64,000 bases of DNA from CFX5 sp023384495 (lineage in GTDB: Bacteria > Chloroflexota > Anaerolineae > Caldilineales > Caldilineaceae). Under the pieces are notes generated by a model. The model ran no database searches. It worked only from the letters and a program-made list of their open reading frames with translations, and was not told where the DNA came from. Where the stretch lies: positions 124,001 through 188,000 of the forward strand of contig JASNZV010000011.1 of assembly GCA_048499455.1 (NCBI GenBank). Direction: 5' to 3'. This document shows positions 43,981 through 53,129 of this stretch, in pieces (the first letter of the stretch is position 1; each line of letters begins with the position of its first letter). The translations under genes and the position numbers were made by a program.

Positions 43981-45015
43981 GTGGCTTCTGCACAAGATGG
44001 GGTTTTGTTGGAAGTTCAAGACCTTAAAAAATACTTCACCGTACACCATGGTTTTCTCCGCCGCACGGTCGGGCGCCTGAAGGCGGTGGACGGTGTGAAT
44101 CTGCGCGTAAAAGCCGGTGAAACCCTGGGCGTGGTCGGCGAGAGCGGCTGTGGCAAGACGACCCTGGGGCGCACCATGTTGCGGCTCTATGAACCGTCTG
44201 ACGGTAAGATTCTGCTGCACGTCGACGGTGAGACGCTCTCGGTGACGGAGCTTGAGGGGCCGCAGATGCGCGCCTTTCGCCGCAACGCCCAGATGATCTT
44301 CCAAGACCCGTTCTCCTCGCTCAACCCGCGTATGAATATCCTGGAAACCGTCGGCGAGCCGCTGCTGGTCAACGGGGTGGCCAAGGGTCGCGAACTGGAG
44401 GAGCGGGTCAAGGAGGTGGTGACACAAGTTGGGCTGCGTGTCGAGCATTTGCGCCGGTTCCCGCACAGCTTTAGTGGCGGCCAGCGACAGCGAGTTGGCA
44501 TTGCGCGCGCCCTAGTGGTGCATCCACGCCTGATTGTGGCCGATGAGCCTGTGTCGGCGCTCGATGTGTCGATCCAGGCGCAGATCCTCAATTTGCTGGA
44601 AGAGCTGCAGGACCGCTATCATCTGACCTACATTTTTGTCTCTCACAACATGGCGGTGGTGCGTTATATCAGCGACCGCATCGCGGTCATGTACGCCGGC
44701 AAGATGGTGGAACTAGGACCCAAACAGGAACTGCTGAGTTACCCCAAGCACCCGTACACCGAGCTGCTGTTGGCGGCGGTGCCCCGCACCGTCGACCGCA
44801 AGCGAGGGCAGCGCACGGTCACGCCCGGCGAGCCGCCTGATCTGGCGCGGCTGCCATCGGGATGTGTGTTTCACCCACGTTGCAAGTACGCCCGCGACCG
44901 CTGCAAGGTGGAAGAACCGGCCTTGCGCGACGTGGGTAATGACTACTGGGTCAGTTGCCACTTTGCAGAGGAGCTTGAGCTGCAAGGCATTGGGGTTGCC
45001 CATGCCGTTCACTAA
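43981..45015 (+). CDS. ABC transporter ATP-binding protein (DppF/OppF type)
   Basis: A 344-residue ATPase, partner of the preceding one. Walker A GESGCGKT, Q-loop MIFQDPFSSLNPRM, signature SGGQRQRVGIA, Walker B LIVADEPVSALDVS, switch histidine VSHNMAVV. The C-terminal domain has CVFHPRCKYARDRC. The start is GTG 43981 with AGGAG 9 bases before it. With genes 38419-43922 it completes a five-component importer: one lipoprotein, two permeases, two ATPases. Confidence 0.93.
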   Translation: MASAQDGVLLEVQDLKKYFTVHHGFLRRTVGRLKAVDGVNLRVKAGETLGVVGESGCGKTTLGRTMLRLYEPSDGKILLHVDGETLSVTELEGPQMRAFRRNAQMIFQDPFSSLNPRMNILETVGEPLLVNGVAKGRELEERVKEVVTQVGLRVEHLRRFPHSFSGGQRQRVGIARALVVHPRLIVADEPVSALDVSIQAQILNLLEELQDRYHLTYIFVSHNMAVVRYISDRIAVMYAGKMVELGPKQELLSYPKHPYTELLLAAVPRTVDRKRGQRTVTPGEPPDLARLPSGCVFHPRCKYARDRCKVEEPALRDVGNDYWVSCHFAEELELQGIGVAHAVH

Positions 45016-45439
45016 TGCGATGCAAACCGTCTTGCGCTACAGTCTGGCCTATGTGTTCTGGTTGCTGACAATCGCGCTGATTGTGTTGGTGGCGTTGGTG
45101 GTGCGTGACAGCTATGAGTTCTTTGTCGCGATCAGTCGCCTGCACCGGTATGCAGCCCACGCCGGCAACAATTTCCTCACCTTGTTGCTGGGCATGGTCA
45201 TGCTGGTGGCGCTCATCTTTACCGAGCATTGGTATCGAACGGGCGTGGCCAACGGAAAGTTGGTTGGGCGTTTTATGCGGGTTGTTGCCCTACTGCTCGC
45301 CAGCGTTGCCGTTTTCCATACATTGCGTGTGGTTGGTGAAGCGAGCATTGGGCAATGGAGTCTCATCAGCACAGGGATCGCGGCGCTGGAATGGGTCGCC
45401 GCTGCGGCGCTCTGGCGTTTTTCGCGCGCCAAATTGTAG
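45002..45439 (+). CDS. Small membrane protein of unknown function
   Basis: A 145-residue protein with four predicted helices (YVFWLLTIALIVLVALVV, FLTLLLGMVMLVALIF, VVALLLASVAVFHTL and ISTGIAALEWVAAAAL). I recognise no family motif. It overlaps the end of the ATPase gene by 14 bases if it starts at ATG 45002; ATG 45020, directly after the stop, is the alternative. The position in the operon suggests an accessory role to the transporter or the locus. Confidence 0.7.
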   Translation: MPFTNAMQTVLRYSLAYVFWLLTIALIVLVALVVRDSYEFFVAISRLHRYAAHAGNNFLTLLLGMVMLVALIFTEHWYRTGVANGKLVGRFMRVVALLLASVAVFHTLRVVGEASIGQWSLISTGIAALEWVAAAALWRFSRAKL

Positions 45440-45491
45440 CCGTAGAAACTGTTGCTTTCAAACAACCACGAGTAAGGATAGGAGTCGGGCG

Positions 45492-46490
45492 ATGCTCAAA
45501 GTTGCTGTGATTGGCATGGGGGGGATTGGCAACACCCATGCGCCTGTTTATGTGGCCGATCCACTGGCCGAGTTGGTGGCCGTCTGTGACATCATCAAAG
45601 AGCGGGCGGACAAGGCCGCCGAGCGGTATGGCGTGCGAGCGTATTACAGTGTGGACGATCTGCTGAAGAATGAGCAGTTGGATGCGGTCAGCGTTACGAC
45701 TGCGGGGGCTGAAAATGGCGGCGACCACTATGAGCCGGTGATGCAATGTTTGGAAGCGGGCATCAATGTGTTGGGCGAGAAGCCGATCTCCAACGACATC
45801 CACAAGGCGCGTGCGATGGTCAAAAAGGCGGAGGAGAAGGGCGTCTATTTTGGCATCAACCTTAACCACCGTTTTGTGCCGCCGGCGGCCAAGGCCAAAC
45901 AGTGGATCAACGAGGGCAAACTCGGTGACCTGCTGCTGATCAACATGACCATGTGGATCAACAACCCCAACGAGAGCTCGCCCTGGTTCCACATCCGCGC
46001 GCTCCACCCCCATTCGCTGGACATCATGCGGTTTTTCTGTGGGGATGTGAAGCGGGTGCACGCATTCTTCAATCGGGCGCCGGGCCGGGTCTGCTATTCG
46101 AATGTGCAGGTCAACCTGGAGTTCGAGAATGGGGTGGTCGGCCACCTGACGGGCAGTTACGACGCCAACCCCCGCCACAACCTGGAGCGGTGTGAGGTGA
46201 TGGGCACGGAGGGGCGTTTTGTGCTTGATAACCTGTACGAAGAACTGACGCTTTACCCCCGCCGCAGCGATGAGCTAACGGTCATTCGTAACAGCATTAT
46301 GGGCGGGCTGAGCGGCTTTGGGGCCACCTTTGCCAACCGCATCCACCGCTGGTTGGAGCAGATCCACGCCGAGGCGCCGCCTGACGAGCTGGAGGCTTCG
46401 GGCAAGGAAGGGCTGGCCGTACAAGAGATCATCGAGGGCGCCATCCGCTCGCACGAGTCAGGCCGGGCTGAGGAATTGCCGGTTTCATAA
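45492..46490 (+). CDS. Gfo/Idh/MocA-family oxidoreductase (1)
   Basis: A 332-residue NAD(P)-dependent sugar/polyol dehydrogenase-fold protein. VAVIGMGGIGNTHAPVY is the Rossmann loop and LGEKPISNDIHKA carries the family E-K-P. NLNHRFVPPAAKAKQWINEG is followed by a C-terminal sheet domain containing ALHPHSLDIMRFFCGDV, where the substrate-side His and Asp lie. It is a close relative of the protein at 48586-49584: both share LNHRF, NESSPWFH/RESSPWFH and LTGSYD motifs. GGAG precedes the ATG. Substrate unknown. Confidence 0.9.
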   Translation: MLKVAVIGMGGIGNTHAPVYVADPLAELVAVCDIIKERADKAAERYGVRAYYSVDDLLKNEQLDAVSVTTAGAENGGDHYEPVMQCLEAGINVLGEKPISNDIHKARAMVKKAEEKGVYFGINLNHRFVPPAAKAKQWINEGKLGDLLLINMTMWINNPNESSPWFHIRALHPHSLDIMRFFCGDVKRVHAFFNRAPGRVCYSNVQVNLEFENGVVGHLTGSYDANPRHNLERCEVMGTEGRFVLDNLYEELTLYPRRSDELTVIRNSIMGGLSGFGATFANRIHRWLEQIHAEAPPDELEASGKEGLAVQEIIEGAIRSHESGRAEELPVS

Positions 46491-46529
46491 GCAGAACATT
46501 TGTGGTACAATCAGCACAGGAAGCGTAGC

Positions 46530-47471
46530 ATGGGCGCGTTTGACGCGGGCGGTAAGCGCACCTTTCATCTGTTTGCGCGGGCCTGGTCTGAATGGTTGTT
46601 GCAGCAGGAGGGGCTTGAGGTAGAGGCGGAGCTGTCTGGCGAGTTTCAGATCGTCACGCGTTCCACTGACACGCTTATGCGCGTCCGGGACGAAGCGGGC
46701 CAGATCTTCCTTGTGCTCACGGAGCTGCAGACACGTTACGACAGACAGATCCCGCAGCGGTTGGCGGCCTATGCTGCGCTTGCGCGTGAGAAGTATCGCC
46801 TACCCGTGTACGTCACGGTGCTCTATTTGTTGCCACCGCCGGCTGGCGTCGCCATTCAGCGCTTCTTTCGTAGCGAGTTTTACGGGCAGGTCGCACATCA
46901 GGATTTTGACGTAATCTGTCTCTGGGAGTTGAACGCAGTTGATGCGCTGGCGCTAGACAACCCGGCGCTGTTGCCGTTCATTCCACTGATGGAAGGCGGA
47001 AGCAATGTGAGCACGCTTCAACTTTGTGTGGAGCGACTTCGCAGCGAGGAAGACCCGGAGGAACTGGAACTGCTGTTGACCTTCTTTGCGACTCTGGTCA
47101 TGGATCCTCGGTTGGTGACGCAGATTACGAGGTGGAATATGCAGATGATCAAGGAATCTCCCCTGTATCAGGAATTGGTAATGGATTTGGAGATCGCGCG
47201 CGCCGAGGCGCACGCAAGGGGTCTCGCTGAGGGACGTGCAGAAGGGCGTGCAGAAGGGCGTGCAGAAGGTTATGAGGCGGCTCTCCAGGTCTTGCGGCGC
47301 TTTCTCGCCTTCCGCTTTCAGCTTGCTGAAACACACTTTGATGCGCAGCTCGCTCGGCTCGATCTGAACGCGCTCAAGCAATTGGGCAATGTAATGTTCG
47401 ACGCTGCCTCGCTGGAGGAGTTTGAGGAGACATTGCAAGCGTGTGTTGCGCAGGCAGCCATAGAAGATTGA
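46530..47471 (+). CDS. PD-(D/E)XK nuclease-like protein of the Rpn/DUF4351 group
   Basis: A 313-residue protein. The N-terminal half has the Rpn-like nuclease layout: SGEFQIVTRSTDTLMRV with an aspartate, then FLVLTELQTRYDRQIPQRL where E-x-Q replaces E-x-K, common in this group. The middle is helical. A short run GRAEGRAEGRAEG (12-base tandem repeats at about 47230-47267) links to a C-terminal DUF4351-like helical part (LDLNALKQLGNVMFDAASLEEFEETL). Rpn proteins promote RecA-independent recombination; DUF4351 proteins are uncharacterised and often duplicated in cyanobacteria and Chloroflexota. Its place inside a sugar operon is odd. Confidence 0.72.
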   Translation: MGAFDAGGKRTFHLFARAWSEWLLQQEGLEVEAELSGEFQIVTRSTDTLMRVRDEAGQIFLVLTELQTRYDRQIPQRLAAYAALAREKYRLPVYVTVLYLLPPPAGVAIQRFFRSEFYGQVAHQDFDVICLWELNAVDALALDNPALLPFIPLMEGGSNVSTLQLCVERLRSEEDPEELELLLTFFATLVMDPRLVTQITRWNMQMIKESPLYQELVMDLEIARAEAHARGLAEGRAEGRAEGRAEGYEAALQVLRRFLAFRFQLAETHFDAQLARLDLNALKQLGNVMFDAASLEEFEETLQACVAQAAIED

Positions 47472-47543
47472 TTGCCGGCTGAAATTTCTCTGGAATGTAG
47501 TAGAATGCAAGGATCAATACACACGCAACCAGGGTGAAGAGCG

Positions 47544-48569
47544 ATGGCGCAAAATCCAATTCGTATTGGCTTTGTCGGCTGTGGACGGCAGGCCACCGCA
47601 GCCTGGTACCCGAACTTCGCCACCATCCCCGAGCTTGACCTGGCGGCCTGCTGCGACCTTCAGCCCGAACTGGCCGAACGCAATGCGCGCTTCTATGGCG
47701 CGCGCCGCTGGTACACGAGCCTGGAACAGATGCTCGCAGCCGAGACGCTCGACGCCGTGATGGTGGTCGGCCCGCCGCTTATGCACTATGAGTGTGGCAA
47801 ACAAGTGCTCGAAGCCGGGCTGCACTTGATGATGGAGAAGCCCGCCGCGCTGCGCACCGAGCAGGCGCAGGAATTGGCCGAACTGGCCGCGGCCAAAGGG
47901 GTGATCACCCAGATCGGCCACAACATGCGCCACGCGCCCGGCGTGCAAAAGTTTCGCGAGCTGATGGCGATGCCTGCGTTTGGCAAGCTGCTCTACCTCG
48001 AGAGCCGCTATTTTATGCCAAGCCCCATGTGGCATGAGACGGCTGATGTGCGCACCGGCTGGAACTACATGATCTTTCAGGCCACCCATGCGGTGGACCT
48101 GGCGCGCGGTATTGCCGGCGAAATCGAGTCGGTCTATGCAAGGCTCTCGGTGGGCGAGGAAGGGCGCTTTGCCATTGCCTGCGCCGTTGCTTTTGCCAGC
48201 GGCGCAGCGGGGACGATCACCCTCACCGGCTGCACGCCCAATTGGACTTGCCAACTGGAGGCTGCCGGCGACGCCCGCGCCCATCTGCGGCTGGTCAACC
48301 TGCACACGCTCGAGTTCGAGCCGCACACCGCTGAGAGCGGCTATCGGCCTAGCCCCGGCATCCCTGGCAACTATTGGAAGCCCGCCACGCGCGACAACGC
48401 CGAAGTGCGCAGTGGCTATTGGGGGCAGATGCAAGCCTTTGCCCGGGCCGTGCAACGCGGCCAGCCCGATTCCCCAACCCTGCGCGACGCCCACCGGGCG
48501 ATGGTCGTCTGCGACGCTATCCTCGACAGCATCGAGCAGCGGAGCCCAATTGATCTTCCCAAATCGTAG
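47544..48569 (+). CDS. Gfo/Idh/MocA-family oxidoreductase (2)
   Basis: A 341-residue member, more distant from the other three. IGFVGCGRQATAAWYPNF is the Rossmann loop, with an unusual glutamine after the glycines. MMEKPAALRTEQAQE holds E-K-P, and GHNMRHAPGVQKFRELM the next block. The C-terminal half has YFMPSPMWHETADVRTGWNYM and THAVDLARGIAGEIESV, with His-Asp at the substrate position. It is probably a dehydrogenase on another intermediate of the same route. The ATG follows GGTGAAGAG. Confidence 0.88.
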   Translation: MAQNPIRIGFVGCGRQATAAWYPNFATIPELDLAACCDLQPELAERNARFYGARRWYTSLEQMLAAETLDAVMVVGPPLMHYECGKQVLEAGLHLMMEKPAALRTEQAQELAELAAAKGVITQIGHNMRHAPGVQKFRELMAMPAFGKLLYLESRYFMPSPMWHETADVRTGWNYMIFQATHAVDLARGIAGEIESVYARLSVGEEGRFAIACAVAFASGAAGTITLTGCTPNWTCQLEAAGDARAHLRLVNLHTLEFEPHTAESGYRPSPGIPGNYWKPATRDNAEVRSGYWGQMQAFARAVQRGQPDSPTLRDAHRAMVVCDAILDSIEQRSPIDLPKS

Positions 48570-48585
48570 GTGAGGTACTGTCCAC

Positions 48586-49584
48586 ATGCGGAAACTTCGT
48601 GTAGCCGTGATCGGCATGGGGCCAATTGGCAACATCCATGCCACCATGTACAAAGAGGACGAACTGGCCGACTTTGTTGCCGTCTGCGACTGGGACAAGA
48701 GCCGCGCCGACGCCGGGGCGAACAAATTCGGGGTGCAGCCATTCTACGATGTGCAACAAATGCTCGAAAGCGTGCGGCCCGATGTGGTCAGTGTGGCGAC
48801 CGGCGGCAAAGAGTATGGGAGCGAGCACTATCTGCCCACCATGCAGGCGCTGGAATTTGGCTGCCATGTGCTCGGTGAGAAGCCGATCTCCAACGAGGTG
48901 GAAGAGGCCGAAGAGATGGTGGCAAAGGCCGCGGCCCAAGGCGTCTGCTATGGCGTCAACCTGAACCACCGTTTTACCCCCGCGGCGCGATTGGCGCGCC
49001 GGTGGGTGGACGAAGGACGCATCGGCCACCAGCTCTTTTGCAACATGAGCATGTGGATCATGAACCCGCGCGAAAGCTCGCCCTGGTTTCACCTCAAGGC
49101 GCTCCACCCCCATACCATCGATGTCATGCGCTATTTTTGCGGCGACATCGAAGCGGTGCACTGTTTCGCCACCAAAGCGCCGGGTCGCCAGATCTGGTCT
49201 ACCGCCACCTTCAACTTTCGCTTCAAGAGCGGCGCGGTGGGCACGCTCACCGGCAGCTATGACATCGAGCGCGGGCACCCCATGGAGCGCTGCGAGGTCG
49301 CCGGGGTCAAGGGGCGCTTTGTGATCGACGACATGTATCGCGAGGTCACCCTCTATCCCGCCGGCAACCCCGAAAAGACGGTCTACACCAACCCGCTCTT
49401 TGGCGGCTACCGCGATTTCAACGACACCTTTCGCAACCGGATCCACGTCTTTCTGGAGCAGATCTTGGCCGGCATCCCCTCCAGTGAAATCGAAGGGAAA
49501 GCCGCCGACGCCCTTGCCGCCCAAAAGGTGATCGCCGCCGCCATCGAGTCAGTGGAAACAGGAAACGTTGTCTCTGTAAAGTAG
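48586..49584 (+). CDS. Gfo/Idh/MocA-family oxidoreductase (3)
   Basis: A 332-residue paralogue of the protein at 45492-46490, of the same length. VAVIGMGPIGNIHATMY, LGEKPISNEVEEA, NLNHRFTPAARLARRWVDEG and ALHPHTIDVMRYFCGDI align closely. The substrate-side His-x-x-D pair is kept. Two such paralogues in one operon suggest two successive or alternative oxidations of related sugars. It starts 16 bases after gene 2. Confidence 0.9.
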   Translation: MRKLRVAVIGMGPIGNIHATMYKEDELADFVAVCDWDKSRADAGANKFGVQPFYDVQQMLESVRPDVVSVATGGKEYGSEHYLPTMQALEFGCHVLGEKPISNEVEEAEEMVAKAAAQGVCYGVNLNHRFTPAARLARRWVDEGRIGHQLFCNMSMWIMNPRESSPWFHLKALHPHTIDVMRYFCGDIEAVHCFATKAPGRQIWSTATFNFRFKSGAVGTLTGSYDIERGHPMERCEVAGVKGRFVIDDMYREVTLYPAGNPEKTVYTNPLFGGYRDFNDTFRNRIHVFLEQILAGIPSSEIEGKAADALAAQKVIAAAIESVETGNVVSVK

Positions 49585-49613
49585 ATTGCGACGATAAGCG
49601 ATAGAGCATCGAC

Positions 49614-49641
49614 TATCGTCCATCGTCCATCGTCCATCGTT
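49614..49641 (+). repeat. CATCGTC heptamer repeat
   Basis: TATCGTC, CATCGTC, CATCGTC, CATCGTT in tandem lie between gene 48586-49584 and the helicase fusion, ending 9 bases before its ATG, so no ordinary ribosome site is visible there. The inverse units GACGATA at 49590-49596 and GCGATAG at 49598-49604 allow a hairpin. Confidence 0.65.
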
Positions 49642-49649
49642 GCTGCTCC

Positions 49650-52600
49650 ATGCCCAAACTCGTCGCCGACCTCCACATTCATTCGCACTTTTCGCGCGCC
49701 ACCAGCCGGGACCTCGACCTCGAGAACCTGAGTAAGTGGGCGCAGTTGAAGGGCGTCCACGTGGTGGGGACGGGCGACATTGCCCACCCCGGCTGGCTGG
49801 CCGAGATGAAGGCCAAGCTCACACCGGCAGAGGATGGGCTCTTTCGCCTCAACGACGAGGTGGAAGCGGGGGTTGCCGCCCAAGTGCCGCCGGCCTGCCG
49901 GGCGCCCGTGCGCTTTCTGCTCGCCGGCGAGGTGAGCAACATCTACAAGCGCGATGGACAGGTGCGCAAAATCCACCACCTGCTCTTTATGCCCTCGCTC
50001 GCCGCGGTGGAACGGCTTCAGGCCGCGCTGGAGAAGATCGGCAACATCCGCGCCGATGGCCGGCCCATTCTGGGGCTGGATTCGCGCGACCTGCTCGAAA
50101 TCGTGCTGGAGACCGACCCCCAAGCTCACCTGATCCCCGCTCATATCTGGACGCCCTGGTTCGCCATCCTCGGCTCCAAGTCCGGCTTTGATTCCATCGA
50201 GGCCTGTTTTGGCGATCTCACGCCCCATATCTTTGCGCTGGAAACCGGGCTCTCCTCCGACCCGCCCATGAACTGGCGCGTCTCATCGCTGGACCGTTAC
50301 ACGCTCATCTCCAATTCGGATGCGCATTCGCCCCCCAAACTGGCGCGCGAGGCGACGCTCTTCACAACCGAGCTTGCCTATGCGGCGCTGTTTGACGCCC
50401 TGCGCAGTGGCGACCCGACAAGGTTTGGCGGCACCATCGAGTTCTTCCCCGAAGAGGGCAAATATCACGCTGACGGCCATCGCGCCTGTGGCGTGCGCTG
50501 GGCGCCAGACGAGACCGCGGCGCACGGCGGCCTCTGCCCGGTCTGCGGCAAGCCGGTGACGGTGGGCGTGCTCAACCGCATCGCAGAACTGGCCGACCGC
50601 CCCCCCGGCGCGCAGGCCGCCCGTGTCCACCCCCACTACAACCTGATCCCCCTCCCGGAGATTCTCGGTGAGGTCTATGGCGTGGGCGCCGGCGCCAAAC
50701 AGGTGCAGCAGGCGTACAGCGCGTTGCTGGCCAGGCTGGGTCCCGAACTGGCAATCCTGCAAGAGACGCCACTGGATGAGATCGCGTCCGCCGGCGGCGC
50801 GCTGCTGGCCGAAGGCGTCCGCCGCATGCGCAGTGGCGAGGTGACGATTGCCGCGGGATACGATGGTGAGTATGGGGTGATCAAGCTCTTCGACGCCCAC
50901 GAGCGAACGGTGGCGCAGAACCAGATCGGCCTGTTTGACACCCCGCCCCGCCGACCGGCAGCCAGGCGCCGTCAGACCAATCGCGAGGAGCAGGGCGACG
51001 CCGTACGCCCGATGTCGCTCTACGACGGGCACACCGAGACCGCGCCGCCCACCGAACTCCGCGAACAACCGGCCAGTGTGTCGCCGCACGCCCCCGCGCC
51101 CCTGCTCGACGGGCTCAACGCTGAGCAGCAGGCCGCCGCCCGCTGTATCGACCGCCGATTGCTCATCGTGGCCGGGCCGGGGACGGGCAAGACGCGCACG
51201 CTCACCCACCGCATTGCCTACCTGTTGGTTGACCACGCCGTCGCGCCAGAGGCAATCTTGGCCATCACTTTCACCAACAAGGCCGCCGAGGAGATGGCCG
51301 AACGTCTCGCCGCGCTGGTGGGGTCAGGCGTCGCCACCCGGCTGACGATTCAGACCTTTCACGCCTTTGGCGCGCAATTGTTGCGGTCGGAGGGCCACCT
51401 GGTCGGCTTGCCCGGCGACTTTGCCATTGCCGGCGATGAGGAGCGTGTGTCGCTCATGCGCCGTCTCTATCCGGCATGGAGCGAACGGGCGCGCAACCAG
51501 GCGCTGGAGCGGATCGCTGCGGCCAAGGAGCAGTTGTGCGCGCCGGACGAGGCAGCGGGAGCGGTTGCCAATGATGTGGACCTGACCCTGGCGGATGTAT
51601 ACGGGGCGTACGATGCCGAGCTGCGTCGTTGCCAGATGGTCGATTTTGACGACCTGATGATGCTGAGCGTCCGGCTGTTGGAACAGCAGCCCGCGCTGTT
51701 GGGCCGCCTTCACGAGCGCTATCGCTGGATCTCGGTGGACGAATACCAGGACATCAACCTGGCCCAGTACCGGCTGGTCAGGCTGCTGACGACCAGCGAG
51801 ACGGGCGCGCCGCCCAACCTCTGCGCCATCGGCGACCCCGACCAGGCGATCTATGGCTTCCGCGGGGCGGACCGGCGTTACTTTCTGCACTTTGTGGAGG
51901 ATTACCCCGACGCGCAGCTGTTGCGGCTGCGTCAAAACTACCGTTCGACACAGTCGATTCTGGATGCTGCGCGGCAAGTCATTGACCAGAACGCCGACGC
52001 CGAACGGCTACGCATCTGGTCAGAATTTCTCCAGCAGACGCGGCTGGAGATCTACCCCGCGCCCACCGACAAGGCCGAGGCCGAATATGTGGTGCATGAG
52101 ATCGAACAGGCCGTGGGCGGCGTCAGCCTCTTTTCGTTCGACTCGGGCCGGGTGGACGAGCGCAGCGCGCACGGGGCTGCGTTTGGCGACTTTGCCGTGC
52201 TCTATCGAACCAATGCGCAAAGCCGCGCGCTGGTCGAAGCCTTTGACCGCTCTGGCATCCCCTATCAGACGGTGGGGCAGACGCCGCTGGTGGATTACAA
52301 AGAGATACGCGAACTGCTCGCCTATCTGCACGTTGCCCATAACCCACAGGACGCGCACCACCGGGCGCTTGTGATGGATGCCGCCCCCAAACAGGCCGCC
52401 GACCAGGTGACAGCCTTTCTGCGCGAGCTGCACGACGTGCAGGGCGCGCTCCCCGTCACCGAACTCATCGACCGCGTGGACGCCTTTGTGGCCGGGCGGC
52501 TTCGTGAGCCGCGCAGCGATGCGGCAAGCGACCGGGTGGCTCAACTGCGGCGCCGCGCCCTGCCCTACGGGGCGCAACTGGGCGACTTCCTCGACGCATT

Positions 52601-53012
52601 GGCCCTGTTACGCGAGACCGATTATTACGACGCGCGCGCCGACCGAATTACGCTGATGACGCTCCACGCCGCCAAGGGGTTGGAGTTCCCTGTAGTCTTT
52701 ATTGTGGGCTGCGAAGAGACGCTGATCCCCTATGTGCGGCCCGGCGCAGACGCCAGTGAGGGATCCATAGACGTGGAAGAGGAGCGCCGTCTCTTTTATG
52801 TGGGCATGACACGCGCCCGACGGCGCTTGATCCTGACTCACGCACGCGTCCGGTTTCTCTTCGGCCAGCAGATGCAGAATCCGCCGTCGCGCTTTTTGCA
52901 CAACATCGAAGAGACGCTCAAAGAGGTGCGCGAACTGACCCAACGCAAGGCGGCGCAGAAAGAGCAACCGCCTATGCAGCAGTTGGCGCTTTTTGCACAG
53001 GGTAGCAGGTGA
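49650..53012 (+). CDS. Fusion of endonuclease Q-like PHP nuclease and UvrD/PcrA-type SF1 helicase
   Basis: A 1120-residue protein. Residues 1-430 match the EndoQ (TIGR00375) family: PHP metal motif ADLHIHSHFSRA (His9, His11), GTGDIAHPGW, RKIHHLLFMP, IPAHIWTPWFAILGSKSGFD, ETGLSSDPPMNWR, SNSDAHSP; the zinc-finger segment KYHADGHRACG with CPVCGKP; and AAGYDGEYGVIKL. Residues 431-490 are a charged linker. From 495 on is a complete SF1 helicase: GPGTGKT (509-515), FTNKAAEEMAERL, VDEYQDINLAQY (from 696), GDPDQAIYGFRGADR, QNYRSTQ, TLHAAKGLEFPVVF and LFYVGMTRARRR. EndoQ nicks DNA 5' to deaminated bases, so the fusion would join damage cutting and strand unwinding in one chain. The insertion into a sugar locus is unexplained. 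Confidence 0.9.
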   Translation: MPKLVADLHIHSHFSRATSRDLDLENLSKWAQLKGVHVVGTGDIAHPGWLAEMKAKLTPAEDGLFRLNDEVEAGVAAQVPPACRAPVRFLLAGEVSNIYKRDGQVRKIHHLLFMPSLAAVERLQAALEKIGNIRADGRPILGLDSRDLLEIVLETDPQAHLIPAHIWTPWFAILGSKSGFDSIEACFGDLTPHIFALETGLSSDPPMNWRVSSLDRYTLISNSDAHSPPKLAREATLFTTELAYAALFDALRSGDPTRFGGTIEFFPEEGKYHADGHRACGVRWAPDETAAHGGLCPVCGKPVTVGVLNRIAELADRPPGAQAARVHPHYNLIPLPEILGEVYGVGAGAKQVQQAYSALLARLGPELAILQETPLDEIASAGGALLAEGVRRMRSGEVTIAAGYDGEYGVIKLFDAHERTVAQNQIGLFDTPPRRPAARRRQTNREEQGDAVRPMSLYDGHTETAPPTELREQPASVSPHAPAPLLDGLNAEQQAAARCIDRRLLIVAGPGTGKTRTLTHRIAYLLVDHAVAPEAILAITFTNKAAEEMAERLAALVGSGVATRLTIQTFHAFGAQLLRSEGHLVGLPGDFAIAGDEERVSLMRRLYPAWSERARNQALERIAAAKEQLCAPDEAAGAVANDVDLTLADVYGAYDAELRRCQMVDFDDLMMLSVRLLEQQPALLGRLHERYRWISVDEYQDINLAQYRLVRLLTTSETGAPPNLCAIGDPDQAIYGFRGADRRYFLHFVEDYPDAQLLRLRQNYRSTQSILDAARQVIDQNADAERLRIWSEFLQQTRLEIYPAPTDKAEAEYVVHEIEQAVGGVSLFSFDSGRVDERSAHGAAFGDFAVLYRTNAQSRALVEAFDRSGIPYQTVGQTPLVDYKEIRELLAYLHVAHNPQDAHHRALVMDAAPKQAADQVTAFLRELHDVQGALPVTELIDRVDAFVAGRLREPRSDAASDRVAQLRRRALPYGAQLGDFLDALALLRETDYYDARADRITLMTLHAAKGLEFPVVFIVGCEETLIPYVRPGADASEGSIDVEEERRLFYVGMTRARRRLILTHARVRFLFGQQMQNPPSRFLHNIEETLKEVRELTQRKAAQKEQPPMQQLALFAQGSR

Positions 53013-53030
53013 CAGTATACAGGTAGCCAA

Positions 53031-53100
53031 CGTAGGTCCGGCTTCCAGCCGGACATCTTCGCTGGCGCCGTCGCCCTGCCAGGGCGACCTACGGCTTTTT
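53031..53100 (+). terminator. REP-like nested hairpin element with T-run
   Basis: Outer stem CGTAGGTC (53031-53038) / GACCTACG (53086-53093). Inner hairpins GTCCGGC-TTCCA-GCCGGAC (53036-53054) and GTCGCCCT-GCC-AGGGCGAC (53070-53088), then TTTTT at 53096-53100. It is 18 bases after the helicase-fusion stop. It can end that transcript and also looks like a dispersed palindromic repeat. Confidence 0.65.
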
Positions 53101-53129
53101 GCATAGGCTCACGATTAGGATTCATCGAC

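Noticed and set aside
47225..47270. Short tandem repeats that could suggest a CRISPR or minisatellite
   Set aside because: They are 12-base in-frame repeats coding for GRAE in the nuclease-like protein, without spacers.
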